Source of the DNA: Streptomyces sp. NBC_01210
GTDB taxonomy: Bacteria; Actinomycetota; Actinomycetes; Streptomycetales; Streptomycetaceae
Assembly: GCF_036010325.1 (NCBI RefSeq)
Contig: NZ_CP108549.1
Coordinates: 496,001 to 560,000 of the forward strand
Reading direction: 5' to 3'
Length of the DNA: 64,000 nt
Below, one piece after another: positions 17,566 through 26,291 of the stretch. The position numbers and the translations under genes were made by a program. Within the stretch, counting starts at the first letter, position 1. Each line of letters opens with the position of its first letter. Under the pieces are notes generated by a model. The model had not been told where the DNA came from. It saw only the letters and a program-made list of their open reading frames with translations, and did no database searches.

Positions 17566-18087
17566 GTGGACAACACGCTGTGGGTGGCTGCGCTGACGGC
17601 CGGAACTGCCGTGCTGGCCAGCTGGGTTACCAGTCGAGGGAACGCCAATGCGGCACGGCTGCAGGCCGAGGCAGCAACCGAGTCTCACCGCCTCGCCCGG
17701 CAGCGTGAAGCCAGGCGAGCCGCCTATGCGGCCGTCATCGACAAGGCCGTCGCCATCGGCGAGTTGTACTGGAAGATCCCCGAGGCTGCTCACATCGCTG
17801 ACCCCGACAGCCGGCGCGCAGAGCTGCTGCGGCTGCGCGAACAGATACGGGACGTGTACGCCTCCCTCCTGCGCTGCGTACAAGTGGTCACCCTGGAAGG
17901 CCCGGACGATGTCGCCGAAGCAGCCACCGCCCTGGACAAGGCCACACCGTCCACCGCCCGGCTGATGCGCGCCATGGCCGACGGCGACACCGCCGCCGAA
18001 GAACTGCTCACTGAGGAAACCCGCGCCTACTGGCCCGCGATGACCGAATTCATCGAACGCGCCAGCAAAGCCGTCCGGGCCATGTGA
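17566..18087 (+). CDS. small membrane-anchored coiled-coil protein
   Basis: A 173-residue protein of unknown function. One N-terminal transmembrane helix (LWVAALTAGTAVLASWVTS, residues 4-22) is followed by a long charged helix (AARLQAEAATESHRLARQRE) and further helical sequence, probably cytoplasmic. GTG at 17566 gives the cleanest N-terminus. The layout, one short N-terminal membrane helix then SxR-type helices, is shared with the protein at 21175-21642, though sequences differ. Its stop is about 240 bases from the convergent MerR gene. Confidence 0.75.
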   Translation: MDNTLWVAALTAGTAVLASWVTSRGNANAARLQAEAATESHRLARQREARRAAYAAVIDKAVAIGELYWKIPEAAHIADPDSRRAELLRLREQIRDVYASLLRCVQVVTLEGPDDVAEAATALDKATPSTARLMRAMADGDTAAEELLTEETRAYWPAMTEFIERASKAVRAM

Positions 18088-18326
18088 CCCCTCGCCCGCG
18101 GCCTGACCCGTGCCCCTACCGAGCGCCGGGCGGTCTCGTCTCCCGAAGAAAGTCATGCTGCCTGGCCGTGGAGATCGCGCCGGGAGCAGGAGCGGCCCAG
18201 CCGGCGAGTGGCGTCGCGTGCCGACGACGCCCTGGCCCACGTGTTGACCCCGCCCGGCGAACACCGTGCTCCGCCCGAGTACTTCGTGGCCCGGTGAGGG
18301 AGAGTTCGCCGATGCTCCGGCGGCGG

Positions 18327-18674
18327 TCAGGACTCGGCAGCCCTGCCCGCGTCTGCTGTGGACTTGCGTAGCTCCTCGTTGAGTCTCAGGGCTTCTTCGA
18401 GCTGGTCTTCCAGGATGACGATGCGGCAGGCCGCGTCGATGGGAGTGCCGGCGTCCACCAGTTCGCGTGCGCGGGCCGCGATACGCAACTGGTAGCGGGA
18501 GTAGCGGCGGTGGCCACCGTCCGACCGCAGTGGGGTGATCAGGCGGGCTTCGCCGATGGCCCGGAGGAAGCCGGGCGTGGCGCCGATCATCTCGGCCGCG
18601 CGGCCCATGGTGTAGGCGGGGAAGTCGTCATCGTCGAATCGATCGCTGGTGGGCGATGGAGTTTCTGGGGGCAC
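18327..18674 (-). CDS. MerR-type transcriptional regulator
   Basis: A 115-residue regulator. The winged helix reads [20 protein letters not shown], then [20 protein letters not shown], the MerR DNA-binding signature; [20 protein letters not shown] leads into the short dimerisation helix. There is no ligand-binding domain or metal-binding Cys. Start GTG at 18674 is supported by GGAAGAGG five bases upstream. A 30-base perfect palindrome lies only 26 bases before the start, inside the likely 5' leader. Regulators of this short type are common in Streptomyces and their targets are mostly unknown. Confidence 0.88.
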   Translation of the reverse strand: MPPETPSPTSDRFDDDDFPAYTMGRAAEMIGATPGFLRAIGEARLITPLRSDGGHRRYSRYQLRIAARARELVDAGTPIDAACRIVILEDQLEEALRLNEELRKSTADAGRAAES

Positions 18675-18699
18675 TTGCACCTCTTCCGGAACGCGTCGA

Positions 18700-18729
18700 G
18701 GGCCCCGGTGCCGTACGGCACCGGGGCCC
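18700..18729. promoter_or_regulatory. 30-bp perfect palindrome before the MerR gene
   Basis: Arms of 13 bases (GGGCCCCGGTGCC and GGCACCGGGGCCC) meet around central GTAC; the whole 30-mer is self-complementary. It may be an attenuator or terminator hairpin in the leader of the MerR mRNA, or a terminator for rightward transcription, followed by GAGGGGTTTC. Confidence 0.7.
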
Positions 18730-19433
18730 CGAGGGGTTTCAACACCATCTACCGGCGCTGAGCGCCGACTTTCGGTTTCCGCATGTCCGCCTGGGAGGTC
18801 GGAGATACGGGGATCGCGGATGCTTGACCGGGGACCACCTTCCAATCCGGGGCCTGCGGTACCCGAGCGAACTGAAACCTCGCTCGGGCGATCCTGATGG
18901 CGTCTGCTCCTCTCTCACTCATCTCTTCTTTGGGTCGGTACTGCTCTCTGAACACGCTGTGCTGCTCGGCGACCCCTGGGGCCGCCCGGCCCGGCAACCA
19001 GCCCTGGGGCCTTCCCGTACTTCCTGGCCCCAGAACTCCACTGCCGTGCCGTGCAATGCTCGCGCCAGTTCGTCTCTGCCGCGTATCGCTGACTTCGTTG
19101 GCTACAACAGGAACACTAGCCACGCGAGTACGCAATGTCTATCTCAGCCACGACAGATTTCCCCCATTCAGGGGGAGAAGTTATCTGCTCCTCCCTGCGG
19201 GGACGCCACGCCGGGATGGTCAGCCGGCGATGGACGCCACGCCGAGGTTCTGGGTTGGCGGACCGCCCATCCGCGTCCGCCGGCACCCCAGCGCGTTTTG
19301 GCGACAGCGCGCCCGGAACCGTGCTCCGCGATGGTTCTCCCGGGTGGTCATGGGAGCGGGATCGCCCGGGGCGGGTAGTCAGCAGATCTGTGCCACCTGT
19401 CCTTTCCCGTACTCGACCCTCGACGGAGCCGTC
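18730..19433. other. 700-base intergenic region
   Basis: No convincing gene on either strand. It contains a second strong hairpin at 18862-18888 (arms CCCGAGCGA and TCGCTCGGG, nine-base loop). A short minus-strand frame from 18921 ([20 protein letters not shown]) is preceded by a purine-rich run but matches nothing known. The last 20 bases hold GGAG for the LLM gene. Confidence 0.5.
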
Positions 19434-20258
19434 GTGAAATTCGGAGTCTCGACCTTCATCACCGACCAGGGCATCAGCCCGACCGCGCTCGGAACCGCAC
19501 TGGAGGAACGCGCGTTCGACTCGTTGTTCATCGCTGAGCACACCCATATCCCGGCGGACCGTCAGACGCCCTACCCGGGCGGTGGTGAGCTGCCGGAGAT
19601 GTACTACCGCACCCTTGACCCCTTCGTCGCCCTGACCGCGATCGGTGTCGTGACCGAACGCCTGCTCCTGGCCACCGGTATCGCGTTGATCCCGCAGCGC
19701 GACCCGATCATCACGGCGAAGGAGGTGGCCTCGCTCGACCTGATCTCCGGCGGCCGCGTGATCCTCGGCGTCGGTGTCGGCTGGAACCGTGAAGAGATGA
19801 GGAACCACGGCACCGACCCCTCCACCCGCGGTCGGCTCGCCGACGAGCGGCTACGCGCCATGCGTGAGCTGTGGACCGCGGAGAAGGCCGAGTTCCACGG
19901 CGAGTTCGTGGACTTCGATCCGGTCTTCGCCTGGCCCAAGCCCGTGCAGCGCCCCCATCCGCCGATCTACGTCGGCGGCGGCGAGGGCGCGTTCCGGAGG
20001 GTGGCGCAGCTCGGAGACGCGTGGCTGGCCAACAGCCTGCCGCCGCAGGAACTCGGTCCGAAGATCGAACGGCTGCGCGCCCTTGCCGACCGAGAGGTGC
20101 CGGTGACGGTGTACGCGGCTCCCGACGATCCCGAGCAGATCGAGGGCTACAGCCGTCTGGGGGTCGAGCGGCTGCTGTTCTACGTGCCGACGATGCCCGA
20201 ACGGGAGACGCTGGAGTTCCTGGACCGGCTGGCCGAAGTCGCTGCCCGGTACCGCTGA
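19434..20258 (+). CDS. LLM-class F420-dependent oxidoreductase
   Basis: A 274-residue luciferase-like TIM-barrel enzyme. It begins MKFGVSTFITDQGI and shows FDSLFIAEHTHIP, TGIALIPQRDPIITAKEVAS, ISGGRVILGVGVGWNREEM and PHPPIYVGGGEGAFRRVAQL, the pattern of the F420-dependent branch (TIGR03619-like). Hydride transfer from reduced F420 is expected; the substrate is unknown. GTG start follows GGAG by about six bases. A second probable F420 enzyme begins 110 bases downstream on the same strand, so the two may be co-transcribed. Confidence 0.92.
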   Translation: MKFGVSTFITDQGISPTALGTALEERAFDSLFIAEHTHIPADRQTPYPGGGELPEMYYRTLDPFVALTAIGVVTERLLLATGIALIPQRDPIITAKEVASLDLISGGRVILGVGVGWNREEMRNHGTDPSTRGRLADERLRAMRELWTAEKAEFHGEFVDFDPVFAWPKPVQRPHPPIYVGGGEGAFRRVAQLGDAWLANSLPPQELGPKIERLRALADREVPVTVYAAPDDPEQIEGYSRLGVERLLFYVPTMPERETLEFLDRLAEVAARYR

Positions 20259-20368
20259 GAAGCCGGAAACCGCTGCGCCTCGGGGATGCGGGACCGATCC
20301 GAGAATCCGCAACCGCCCTAGCCGCCATAGCCGCCGTGAATGCCATGACTACCGGAAAGGGGGTGCGG

Positions 20369-20797
20369 ATGCCCGCTCTGACGAGCGCTGAGGCACGGGA
20401 GCGGTTCGCCGCGGCGCGCTTCGCCCACCTCGCGACGGCCGACACGGCGGCCCACCCGCATCTGGTGCCGGTGGTGTTCGCCCTGGACGGCGACACGGTG
20501 ATGCTGGCCGTGGACCACAAACCGAAGCGGACGACGCGGCTGAAACGCCTGGCCAACATCGCCGCCAACCCGTCGGTCTGCCTGCTCACCGACCACTACG
20601 AGGAGGACTGGGACCGCCTGTGGTGGGCCCGGGCCGATGGCGAAGCCCGATTGCTTCCGGCACCGGACCGGTCCCCCGAGGCCGCCCGCTGCATCGGCCT
20701 GCTCACGGCGAAATACCAGCAGTACGCCGACCGGCCACCCGACGGACCGGTGGTCGAAGTCTCGGTCCTGCGCTGGAGCGGCTGGCACGCGTCGTGA
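20369..20797 (+). CDS. PPOX-class F420-dependent oxidoreductase
   Basis: A 142-residue split-barrel flavin/deazaflavin protein. It contains RFAHLATADTAAHPHLVPVV and FALDGDTVMLAVDHKPKRTT, then NPSVCLLTDHYEEDWDRLWW. This is the TIGR03668 type of the pyridoxamine-oxidase-like family, whose members bind F420. ATG at 20369 is chosen because AAAGGGGG lies upstream. It probably forms an operon with the LLM-class gene just before it; together they suggest F420-based reduction of a shared or related substrate. Confidence 0.9.
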   Translation: MPALTSAEARERFAAARFAHLATADTAAHPHLVPVVFALDGDTVMLAVDHKPKRTTRLKRLANIAANPSVCLLTDHYEEDWDRLWWARADGEARLLPAPDRSPEAARCIGLLTAKYQQYADRPPDGPVVEVSVLRWSGWHAS

Positions 20798-20907
20798 GCC
20801 GCGTGTCGGCCGCGCGCGGTCCGTGAGCGCCGCCGGCACGGTTGGTGCTGAGCTGCTGAGCTGCTGAGACAAGGAGGTCCGGGGACAGCGGCCCTCGCGC
20901 ACATGGA

Positions 20908-21147
20908 CTACAACTGGGTGGCTCGGCGGAACAGGGCCGTCCAGAGGAAGGATTCGCCGAAGAGCGGAGACTCGGGCGGTTCGTCGTGCATGCGGCGCAG
21001 TTCGACTTCCGTCAGGTCGGAAAAGATCCAGCGCAACGACTCCGGCGTGTAGGCGAGTCCGCCATGGAGGCGGGACTGGCCGTAGAAGTCCGCGTCGGGG
21101 AGTTCGGCGCCACCGCGGTCCAAGTTGGCGGGTGTTGGCTTGCTCAC
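20908..21147 (-). pseudogene. C-terminal relic of a SAM methyltransferase
   Basis: The frame reads GGLAYTPESLRWIFSDLTEV and ELRRMHDEPPESPLFGESFL, ending WTALFRR. This is the C-terminal part of a class I methyltransferase; the SAM-binding N-terminus is absent. The first 30 residues (MSKPTPANLDRGGAELPDAD) do not look like the family. I take it as a truncated gene, though a small expressed protein cannot be excluded. Confidence 0.55.
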
Positions 21148-21174
21148 CGTAACGGGGGGCGCGTTGTTGTGCGC

Positions 21175-21642
21175 TTACTGCGGCCGGGCGAGGGTGGTGC
21201 GCATGGCGTCCATCAAAGCGTGCCGGGCTTCCCGCAGTGCCCGTCGTGCCTCGGTGCAGCCGGCATCGCTCCACGTCTCGCCTTGCACCACCGCGTCCCG
21301 GTAGGTCACGAGCTTGTCGGCGACACCCTTGGTCCTCTCCACGACCTCGACGGGCGCGATCAGTTCGAGCGCGTACTGCCTTGCATACACCCCGTGGTCC
21401 CGGGTGACCGTCCACGCCATCTGCGCCCGCTCCTCCGCCGACCGGTGCACCTCCCGGCTCGCATGGGATATGACATCCCGCGCCTGAGCCAATGCCTCCA
21501 GGTACTGGACGTACACCGACCGCAGCGATTCTCGGTCTTGAGCCACGCTGTCCCTGCGCCAGCGGACCCGGTCCGTGGCCAGGGTGCTGCCCACTCCGAT
21601 CGCCCCGCCCAACGCCACCGCGACCACAGCCGTCCAGTCCAT
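21175..21642 (-). CDS. small membrane-anchored coiled-coil protein
   Basis: A 155-residue protein of unknown function. Residues 5-23 (AVVAVALGGAIGVGSTLAT) form one membrane helix, followed by a charged helical region (RWRRDSVAQDRESLRSVYVQ) and further helices through ALREARHALMDAMRTTLARP. ATG follows CGGCA with no strong ribosome-binding site. Its plan resembles the 17566-18087 protein: membrane helix, basic stop-transfer, long helical cytoplasmic part. Neither has an obvious partner. Confidence 0.75.
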   Translation of the reverse strand: MDWTAVVAVALGGAIGVGSTLATDRVRWRRDSVAQDRESLRSVYVQYLEALAQARDVISHASREVHRSAEERAQMAWTVTRDHGVYARQYALELIAPVEVVERTKGVADKLVTYRDAVVQGETWSDAGCTEARRALREARHALMDAMRTTLARPQ

Positions 21643-21726
21643 TGCCGCAGCATAGGAACAGCCCTGCCCCCGCGTGGCCTCTTCGGTGGGATCCCCCCTT
21701 GTTCCAGACGCGGTCGGCGCTTCAGC

Positions 21727-22182
21727 TCAGTCCTGTGGTGTTGTTACGCGGCTCCCGCCACTGTCAGCCGCGACTGGCAGGAGCAGGAGCCACTGCGGCA
21801 GCCGGAACAGCGGCTTCGACGAGCCGACCGACAGTGTGAGGACGCTGCGGATGCGCGCCGTCGGAGCCGGGTCGGCGGCGAAGTCGGCGAGCAGCCCCGG
21901 GAGCGCCGCTGCGGCGGCAGGCGCGTGGAACTCCTCGACCAGGCCCTGCGGCAGTACGGTCAGGTCCCCGGCCAGGTTTCCGGTGTCCGGGTTCGGCGTA
22001 TGGTCGGTGGTGGTGAACACGGCCTCGAAGACCAACTGGCGCTTGCCCGCCCACCGTCGGTAGATCGTGTCCTTGCCGACACCGGCCCGCGCGGCCATGG
22101 CCCCGATCGATGTCGAGCCGAACAGGCCTGGGTGCCGGACACCCATCATCGGCGCCGGATTCAGCCAGGCACCACGCTCCAC
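21727..22182 (-). pseudogene. truncated TetR-family regulator
   Basis: The helix-turn-helix is recognisable from GSTSIGAMAARAGVGKDTIY and RRWAGKRQLVFEAVFTTTDH, but the preceding helix is replaced by unrelated sequence (MERGAWLNPAPMMGVRHPG). After LLADFAADPAPTARIRS the frame leaves the family, with no TetR C-terminal domain. Both ends are therefore damaged. It directly abuts the serine hydrolase gene on the same strand, which it may once have regulated. Confidence 0.7.
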
Positions 22183-22183
22183 C

Positions 22184-23332
22184 TCAGACGTCGGCCGCGT
22201 ACCGCCAGAAGTCCCGCATCAGCGCGGGGAAGCTCGGTCCGCCCAATTGCAGCTGGCTGAGCATGATGGTGACCCCGCCGGTGGACGGTGTGATGTGCGC
22301 TGTTGTTCCGGTGCCACCGACCCAGCCGTAGCGTCCCGGCACACTCCACGGTTCGACGGCCTCGATATCAACCGCACCACCGAAACCCCAGCCCATGCCC
22401 TCGAGGAACAACCCGGCGGACTCTCGCTCGGACGGGGTCAGGTGATTGGCAGTCATCTGCCGCACCGACTGGGGCGTGAGCAGCCGGCGGCCGCCCGCCG
22501 TCCCTTCGGCGAGCAGCATCCGGCCGAAGGCGAGCCAGTCGTCGGCGGTCGAGACCAGACCGCCGGCGCCGCTCGGGAACACCGGCGGGCTGCTCCACTG
22601 CCCGTCGGCGGCGTCCACCAGCTCGAGACCGCCCTCGGGATCGGTCCGGTAGTAGCCGGTGAACCGGTCGAGCTTGGCCGCCGGTACCGCGAATGCCGTG
22701 TCGGCCATCCCGAGCGGCTCGAACAGCCGCTCGGCCAGGAACTCGGGCAGCGGTCGTCCCGTGACCCTGGCGATCAGCACGCCCTGAAGGTCGGAGCTGA
22801 TGTTGTACAGCCAACCGTCGCCCGGCTGGTGCAGCAGCGGAATACGGGACAGCGCCGCCATCCACTCGTCCGGCGCGGGGACGGTCTGTGGCTGCGGAGG
22901 TCCCTGCTTCAGCTCGCTGAACAGGGGCGCGACCGCGGGCAGCGAGAAGTCGGACGGGAATCCGTACCCGGCACGGGAGCTGAGCAGGTGGAACACGGTG
23001 ATCGGCCGGACCGCCGGGACAACGTCGTCCACCGGCCCGGCCGGCGTACGGACGACGCTCGGTGACGCCAGCTCCGGCAGCCACTGCCCGACCGGGTCGT
23101 CCAGCGCGATCCGGCCGTCCTCGACGAGCATCATGACGGCCGCGGCAACGATGGGCTTGGTGATCGATGCGATGCGGAAGATCGAGTCCCTGGCCATCGG
23201 GGCGGTGCCCTCGACGTCGACGGATCCCACCGCCTGCACCTCGACCCGGTCACCGCGGGCCACCAGGCCCACCGCTCCCGGCACCGAGCCCTTACTGACG
23301 TGCGTCTCCAGCGTGTCGCGCAGATCGGTCAT
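22184..23332 (-). CDS. serine hydrolase, class C beta-lactamase fold
   Basis: A 382-residue protein of the beta-lactamase/DD-peptidase clan (Pfam Beta-lactamase). The SxxK motif is SITK (residues 56-59), the second motif is YNIS, and the KTG-like third motif is replaced by GGTGTTAHITP near the C-terminus. There is no signal peptide, so it is cytoplasmic, like EstB-type esterases and LovD-like transferases. ATG at 23332 (MTDLRDTLETHVSKGSVPGA) is chosen over an upstream start. Substrate unknown. It lies head to tail with a truncated TetR gene. Confidence 0.9.
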   Translation of the reverse strand: MTDLRDTLETHVSKGSVPGAVGLVARGDRVEVQAVGSVDVEGTAPMARDSIFRIASITKPIVAAAVMMLVEDGRIALDDPVGQWLPELASPSVVRTPAGPVDDVVPAVRPITVFHLLSSRAGYGFPSDFSLPAVAPLFSELKQGPPQPQTVPAPDEWMAALSRIPLLHQPGDGWLYNISSDLQGVLIARVTGRPLPEFLAERLFEPLGMADTAFAVPAAKLDRFTGYYRTDPEGGLELVDAADGQWSSPPVFPSGAGGLVSTADDWLAFGRMLLAEGTAGGRRLLTPQSVRQMTANHLTPSERESAGLFLEGMGWGFGGAVDIEAVEPWSVPGRYGWVGGTGTTAHITPSTGGVTIMLSQLQLGGPSFPALMRDFWRYAADV

Positions 23333-23429
23333 GGTCCACCCTCTCAACTGTGCGGTCGGAGACAGGACTCTCGCCGCGGCGCAGAATCATCGGGCCGGTG
23401 CCGTCGAATCCAACCCGATCACCCGCCGC

Positions 23430-24137
23430 TCACCTCAGCGCGGAGGACCCTGATGTTCCGGGGGGCTGTTTCACCGCCGTCAGCGTCGCGTAGACCACGA
23501 CGTTGCCCCGGTAGCCAGTGCGCTTGGTGTAACTGCCGCCGCAGGTGATCATCCGCAGTTCAGGCACGTCGGAGCCGCCATAGACCTTCTCGTTCGGAAA
23601 TTTCTTCTTGTCGTAAACCTCCACGGCGTCGACGGCGAACACGGCCACACGCCTGTCCGCCCGGCTGATCTCGATGGTGTCGCCCTTGGACAGGGCGCCG
23701 AGGCCGTGGAAGACGCCGGGGCCGGTGGGCGTGTCCACGTGCCCGGCGGTGACGGCTGTTCCTACCGAGCCGGGAACAGTGCCGTCGCCGTACCAGCCGG
23801 CACGGCTGGGGTGGTCGGCCGGCGGCGGCCGTAGCCTCCCTGCCGCGTCGAGAGCCAGCCTTGTCATGGGGGCGTCCACGCCGATGGCGGGGACCCTAAG
23901 CCGGACCGGATTCGACGGAGGAAGCGGCAGGACGGCGCGGCCCGCGGCTGAGGCGGTGCCGCTGCGGGCGGGGCGTACAGAGGTGGAGAAGGCCTGGGCC
24001 GCCGACGGCTGCGGTGGCTGCTCGTCGCGTGCCCCGCTGATCACCAGCACGGTACCGGCCATCAGTGCGCAGGCCAGGAACCTCACTGAAGGGGTGGACG
24101 AGTGCAGGCAAGCGCTGGTCTTGTGCCCTGTTTCCAT
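23430..24137 (-). CDS. class F sortase
   Basis: A 235-residue membrane-anchored transpeptidase. An N-terminal hydrophobic segment (VRFLACALMAGTVLVISGA) is followed by a Pro/Ala-rich linker and the sortase barrel from PVRLRVPAIGVDAPMTRLAL. Catalytic residues are visible: His133 in TAGHVDTP, Cys199 in LRMITCGG and Arg210 in TGYRGNVVVYA. Class F enzymes are the actinobacterial group with poorly known substrates. The gene for a small secreted protein lies directly upstream on the same strand, separated by a tandem-repeat region, and is the likely partner. Confidence 0.95.
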   Translation of the reverse strand: METGHKTSACLHSSTPSVRFLACALMAGTVLVISGARDEQPPQPSAAQAFSTSVRPARSGTASAAGRAVLPLPPSNPVRLRVPAIGVDAPMTRLALDAAGRLRPPPADHPSRAGWYGDGTVPGSVGTAVTAGHVDTPTGPGVFHGLGALSKGDTIEISRADRRVAVFAVDAVEVYDKKKFPNEKVYGGSDVPELRMITCGGSYTKRTGYRGNVVVYATLTAVKQPPGTSGSSALR

Positions 24138-24190
24138 CGCGATTGAGCCTCTGCTTCGCGGCGGGGTGGCGTGGGGTCCTCGCGGCCCCC

Positions 24191-24269
24191 GGGCCGATGC
24201 AGGTCCGGGCCGATGCGATCTGGGTCGATGCAGGTCCGGGCCGATGCAGGTCCGGGCCGATGCGGTGGG
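24191..24269. repeat. five 15-16-bp tandem repeats
   Basis: Unit GGGCCGATGCAGGTCC occurs as copies at 24191, 24207 (15 bases, diverged end), 24222 (one change), 24238 and 24254 (diverged end). They fill the gap between the secreted-protein gene and the sortase gene. No spacers, so not a CRISPR. Confidence 0.9.
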
Positions 24270-24279
24270 AGTTGGGCAG

Positions 24280-24771
24280 TCAGGTTCGGATGCCGCTCAG
24301 GCGTCGGCGTCTCCTGACCACACCCGCGGCGGCGGCTCCGGCGAGCAGCACACCGCCCAGGGCGTACTGCCTACTTCTGTCTTTGGCCGGCTCGAAGCCG
24401 GCGTCGACCGAGCCGCTCGGCCGACGGCCCGTGACCTGGTACGTATCCGTGACCTTGGTCCGCGGCGGGCACTTCACGGTGACTGTGTCGCTGCCGGGCT
24501 CAGTCCCTTCCGGGACCTGAAACTCGCCGGTGAGCACACCCTCACCGTCACCTTCGAAGAGGTGGAACGCCCCTCCGGCCTCCGACTCTCCCTTGCCATA
24601 GGTCACGTCCGGGCCGCAGGCCGTGGTGCTGACGGTGACCTTGGAGCCCGGGGAAACGCTCCCCGGGCCGATGTCAAGGCCTGAGTCACCGGTGGCGAAA
24701 GCGGCCGGGACCGACAGGCAAAGGGCACCGAGAACCAGGCCGATACCTACACCAACATGTGTGTTACGCAC
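24280..24771 (-). CDS. secreted cell-surface protein, likely sortase partner
   Basis: A 163-residue exported protein. GTG at 24771 follows GGAGG and starts a signal peptide (VGVGIGLVLGALCLSVPAAF, cleavage near AFA-TG). The mature part is an Ig-like or beta-rich domain with two Cys (TACGPDV and TVKCPPRT). The C-terminus is the sorting-signal layout: hydrophobic YALGGVLLAGAAAAGVV then RRRRR. An LPxTG motif is absent; DAGFEPAKD precedes the hydrophobic segment instead. It lies just upstream of the class F sortase gene, as in many Streptomyces. It may be simply membrane-anchored or carry a non-standard signal. Confidence 0.85.
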   Translation of the reverse strand: MRNTHVGVGIGLVLGALCLSVPAAFATGDSGLDIGPGSVSPGSKVTVSTTACGPDVTYGKGESEAGGAFHLFEGDGEGVLTGEFQVPEGTEPGSDTVTVKCPPRTKVTDTYQVTGRRPSGSVDAGFEPAKDRSRQYALGGVLLAGAAAAGVVRRRRRLSGIRT

Positions 24772-25011
24772 GAGGATCCTCCAACGGAGCAGTGTCCGGC
24801 CTGTCTGCGCGGCGCCTCTGCTGTGCTCCGCTCCCGAGGCAACCGACAGTCCGTCAGCTCCGCAACATGACGCATCGCCATATCCGTCACCCAGGCAGGC
24901 GTAGTGGCTGCTCTCGCTTGATCGTTTACGCAGGTCACCGGAGCAGAGACCGTCACGCCGGAGGAAACACCAGAAGGACGGCGAACGGGCTAGTGACCTG
25001 TGCCAGGGATT

Positions 25012-25160
25012 CGTTGGCAGTACGTACCCGGTGAGGTTCTCGACATTGCTGGTACCGGCGCGACTGATGCGCAGCCAGACTTCCTGGACGGCGTCATCGA
25101 CCTCGCCGAGCGAGCCGAGCATCAGGTAGGCCACCGCTCGCAGGTGAGTCCGGTCTTCCT
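25012..25160 (-). pseudogene. fragment of an ECF sigma factor (SigJ-like)
   Basis: The minus strand reads HLRAVAYLMLGSLGEVDDAV, QEVWLRISRAGTSNVENLTG. This is sigma region 2.1-2.2 of a SigJ-type extracytoplasmic sigma factor. Regions 2.4 and 4 and the SnoaL-like tail are missing, and no start codon precedes it in frame. The following sequence is unrelated. Confidence 0.75.
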
Positions 25161-25549
25161 GTCGGCGCGAGAGCGGCCGTGTGTACGTCTCCGAGAGCCC
25201 CGCGATGGACAGTCCGGTTGGTGGTCATTCTCAACCACATCGAAAAGATGGTGCGGGCCCGCGTCTCGGGCAGGCTGCTTGACGCGAAAGCAGCGGGAGT
25301 ACACACGCTGACCCGGCCCCGCCCGAACGGACCTGACATGTGTCGGGGTCCCTGGTCGTAGCGGTGCGCGCATGGCATGCACCGGGACGACTTCTACGCC
25401 TCGCGGCAGGTCGGTCACGGTTCCTCGGCCGAGCTTCCTGCGCCGACCCCTAAAACCGCTGGCGCGCTGATCGGCAGAACACGATGATCGAAAGACGGCA
25501 CCAAGCGGCCTGAGAATCGGCTTGGCTCACAGAGTGGAGAGGAATCGCT
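25161..25549. other. intergenic, no gene recognised
   Basis: Upstream of the sigma relic and before the GNAT gene I see no coherent protein. GAGAGGA at about 25538 is the ribosome-binding site of the acetyltransferase. Confidence 0.45.
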
Positions 25550-26083
25550 GTGATCGTGACGGTGGAATTGCGTCACGTCGACGAGGAGATGCTCCAAGGG
25601 CTCCTCGCGGTGGCTGTCAACGAAGCGGCACCCGGCGAGGTCATGCCACCCGTGGCCGGTCCGCCAGGCTGGACGCCGGCACGGCAGGACGCCTTCCGGG
25701 CCTGGCATCGGGATCGCCGGCCAGGACTGGCCGGTCCGCTCCGAGAAAGCACATTCGCGATCCTCACCGACGGGCACATCGTCGGATCAGCACGGCTGGC
25801 CTGCCGCGACAGTCAAGAGGTGCTCGAAACAGGCATGTGGCTTGCACGTTCCGCACGCGGGCGCGGAATCGGCACCGCCGCCCTCCGGGCGCTCCTCAAC
25901 GAAGCGGCGAGAGCAGACGCACGCCTCGTGGTCGCCGAAACCACCGCCACCAACCTCGGGGCAATCGCCGCCTTGCGCCGAAATGACGCCAGGCTCACCA
26001 CGGACCAGCACAACGGTCACGTTCATGCCCATCTCCCCCTGGACCAGGCACAACCCCCGCCGCTGGCGTCACCGAACCCGTGA
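25550..26083 (+). CDS. GNAT family N-acetyltransferase
   Basis: A 177-residue cytoplasmic acetyltransferase. The acetyl-CoA pyrophosphate-binding loop is WLARSARGRGIGTAALRALL (R/Q-x-x-G-x-G/A pattern), preceded by strand FAILTDGHIVGSARLACRDS and followed by ARLVVAETTATNLGAIAALR. The substrate is unknown. GTG at 25550 is chosen because GAGAGGA stands upstream at the right distance. It stands alone, between the sigma relic and an IS21 scrap. Confidence 0.9.
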   Translation: MIVTVELRHVDEEMLQGLLAVAVNEAAPGEVMPPVAGPPGWTPARQDAFRAWHRDRRPGLAGPLRESTFAILTDGHIVGSARLACRDSQEVLETGMWLARSARGRGIGTAALRALLNEAARADARLVVAETTATNLGAIAALRRNDARLTTDQHNGHVHAHLPLDQAQPPPLASPNP

Positions 26084-26131
26084 TCCTTCGGCGGCATTCC
26101 GCACGAGTTCACCGGCCCAAGTGCGCGTGGC

Positions 26132-26218
26132 GAAGGACTCGTTCGAGGCAATGGCCACGTTGTTCTTCTCCTCACGCTCCGTCAGAACCCTGAACGGCAG
26201 CTCGGCTCTTCTCAGCAC
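26132..26218 (-). pseudogene. IS21 helper ATPase (IstB) scrap
   Basis: The minus strand reads LRRAELPFRVLTEREEKNNV then AIASNESF, which matches the conserved C-terminal segment of IstB-like ATPases (LTEREEKNSVAIASNESF). Only about 29 residues remain; Walker motifs and the istA gene are absent. Confidence 0.7.
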
Positions 26219-26291
26219 TGGGGTCTGCTGCGAAAGCACTGGTCACGCCCATCGCAGGCAGCAAGGTGGTTGGCTGCTACCGTCCGCGTGC

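Noticed and set aside
24191..24269. Tandem repeats considered as CRISPR
   Set aside because: Repeats are contiguous without spacers and there are no cas genes.
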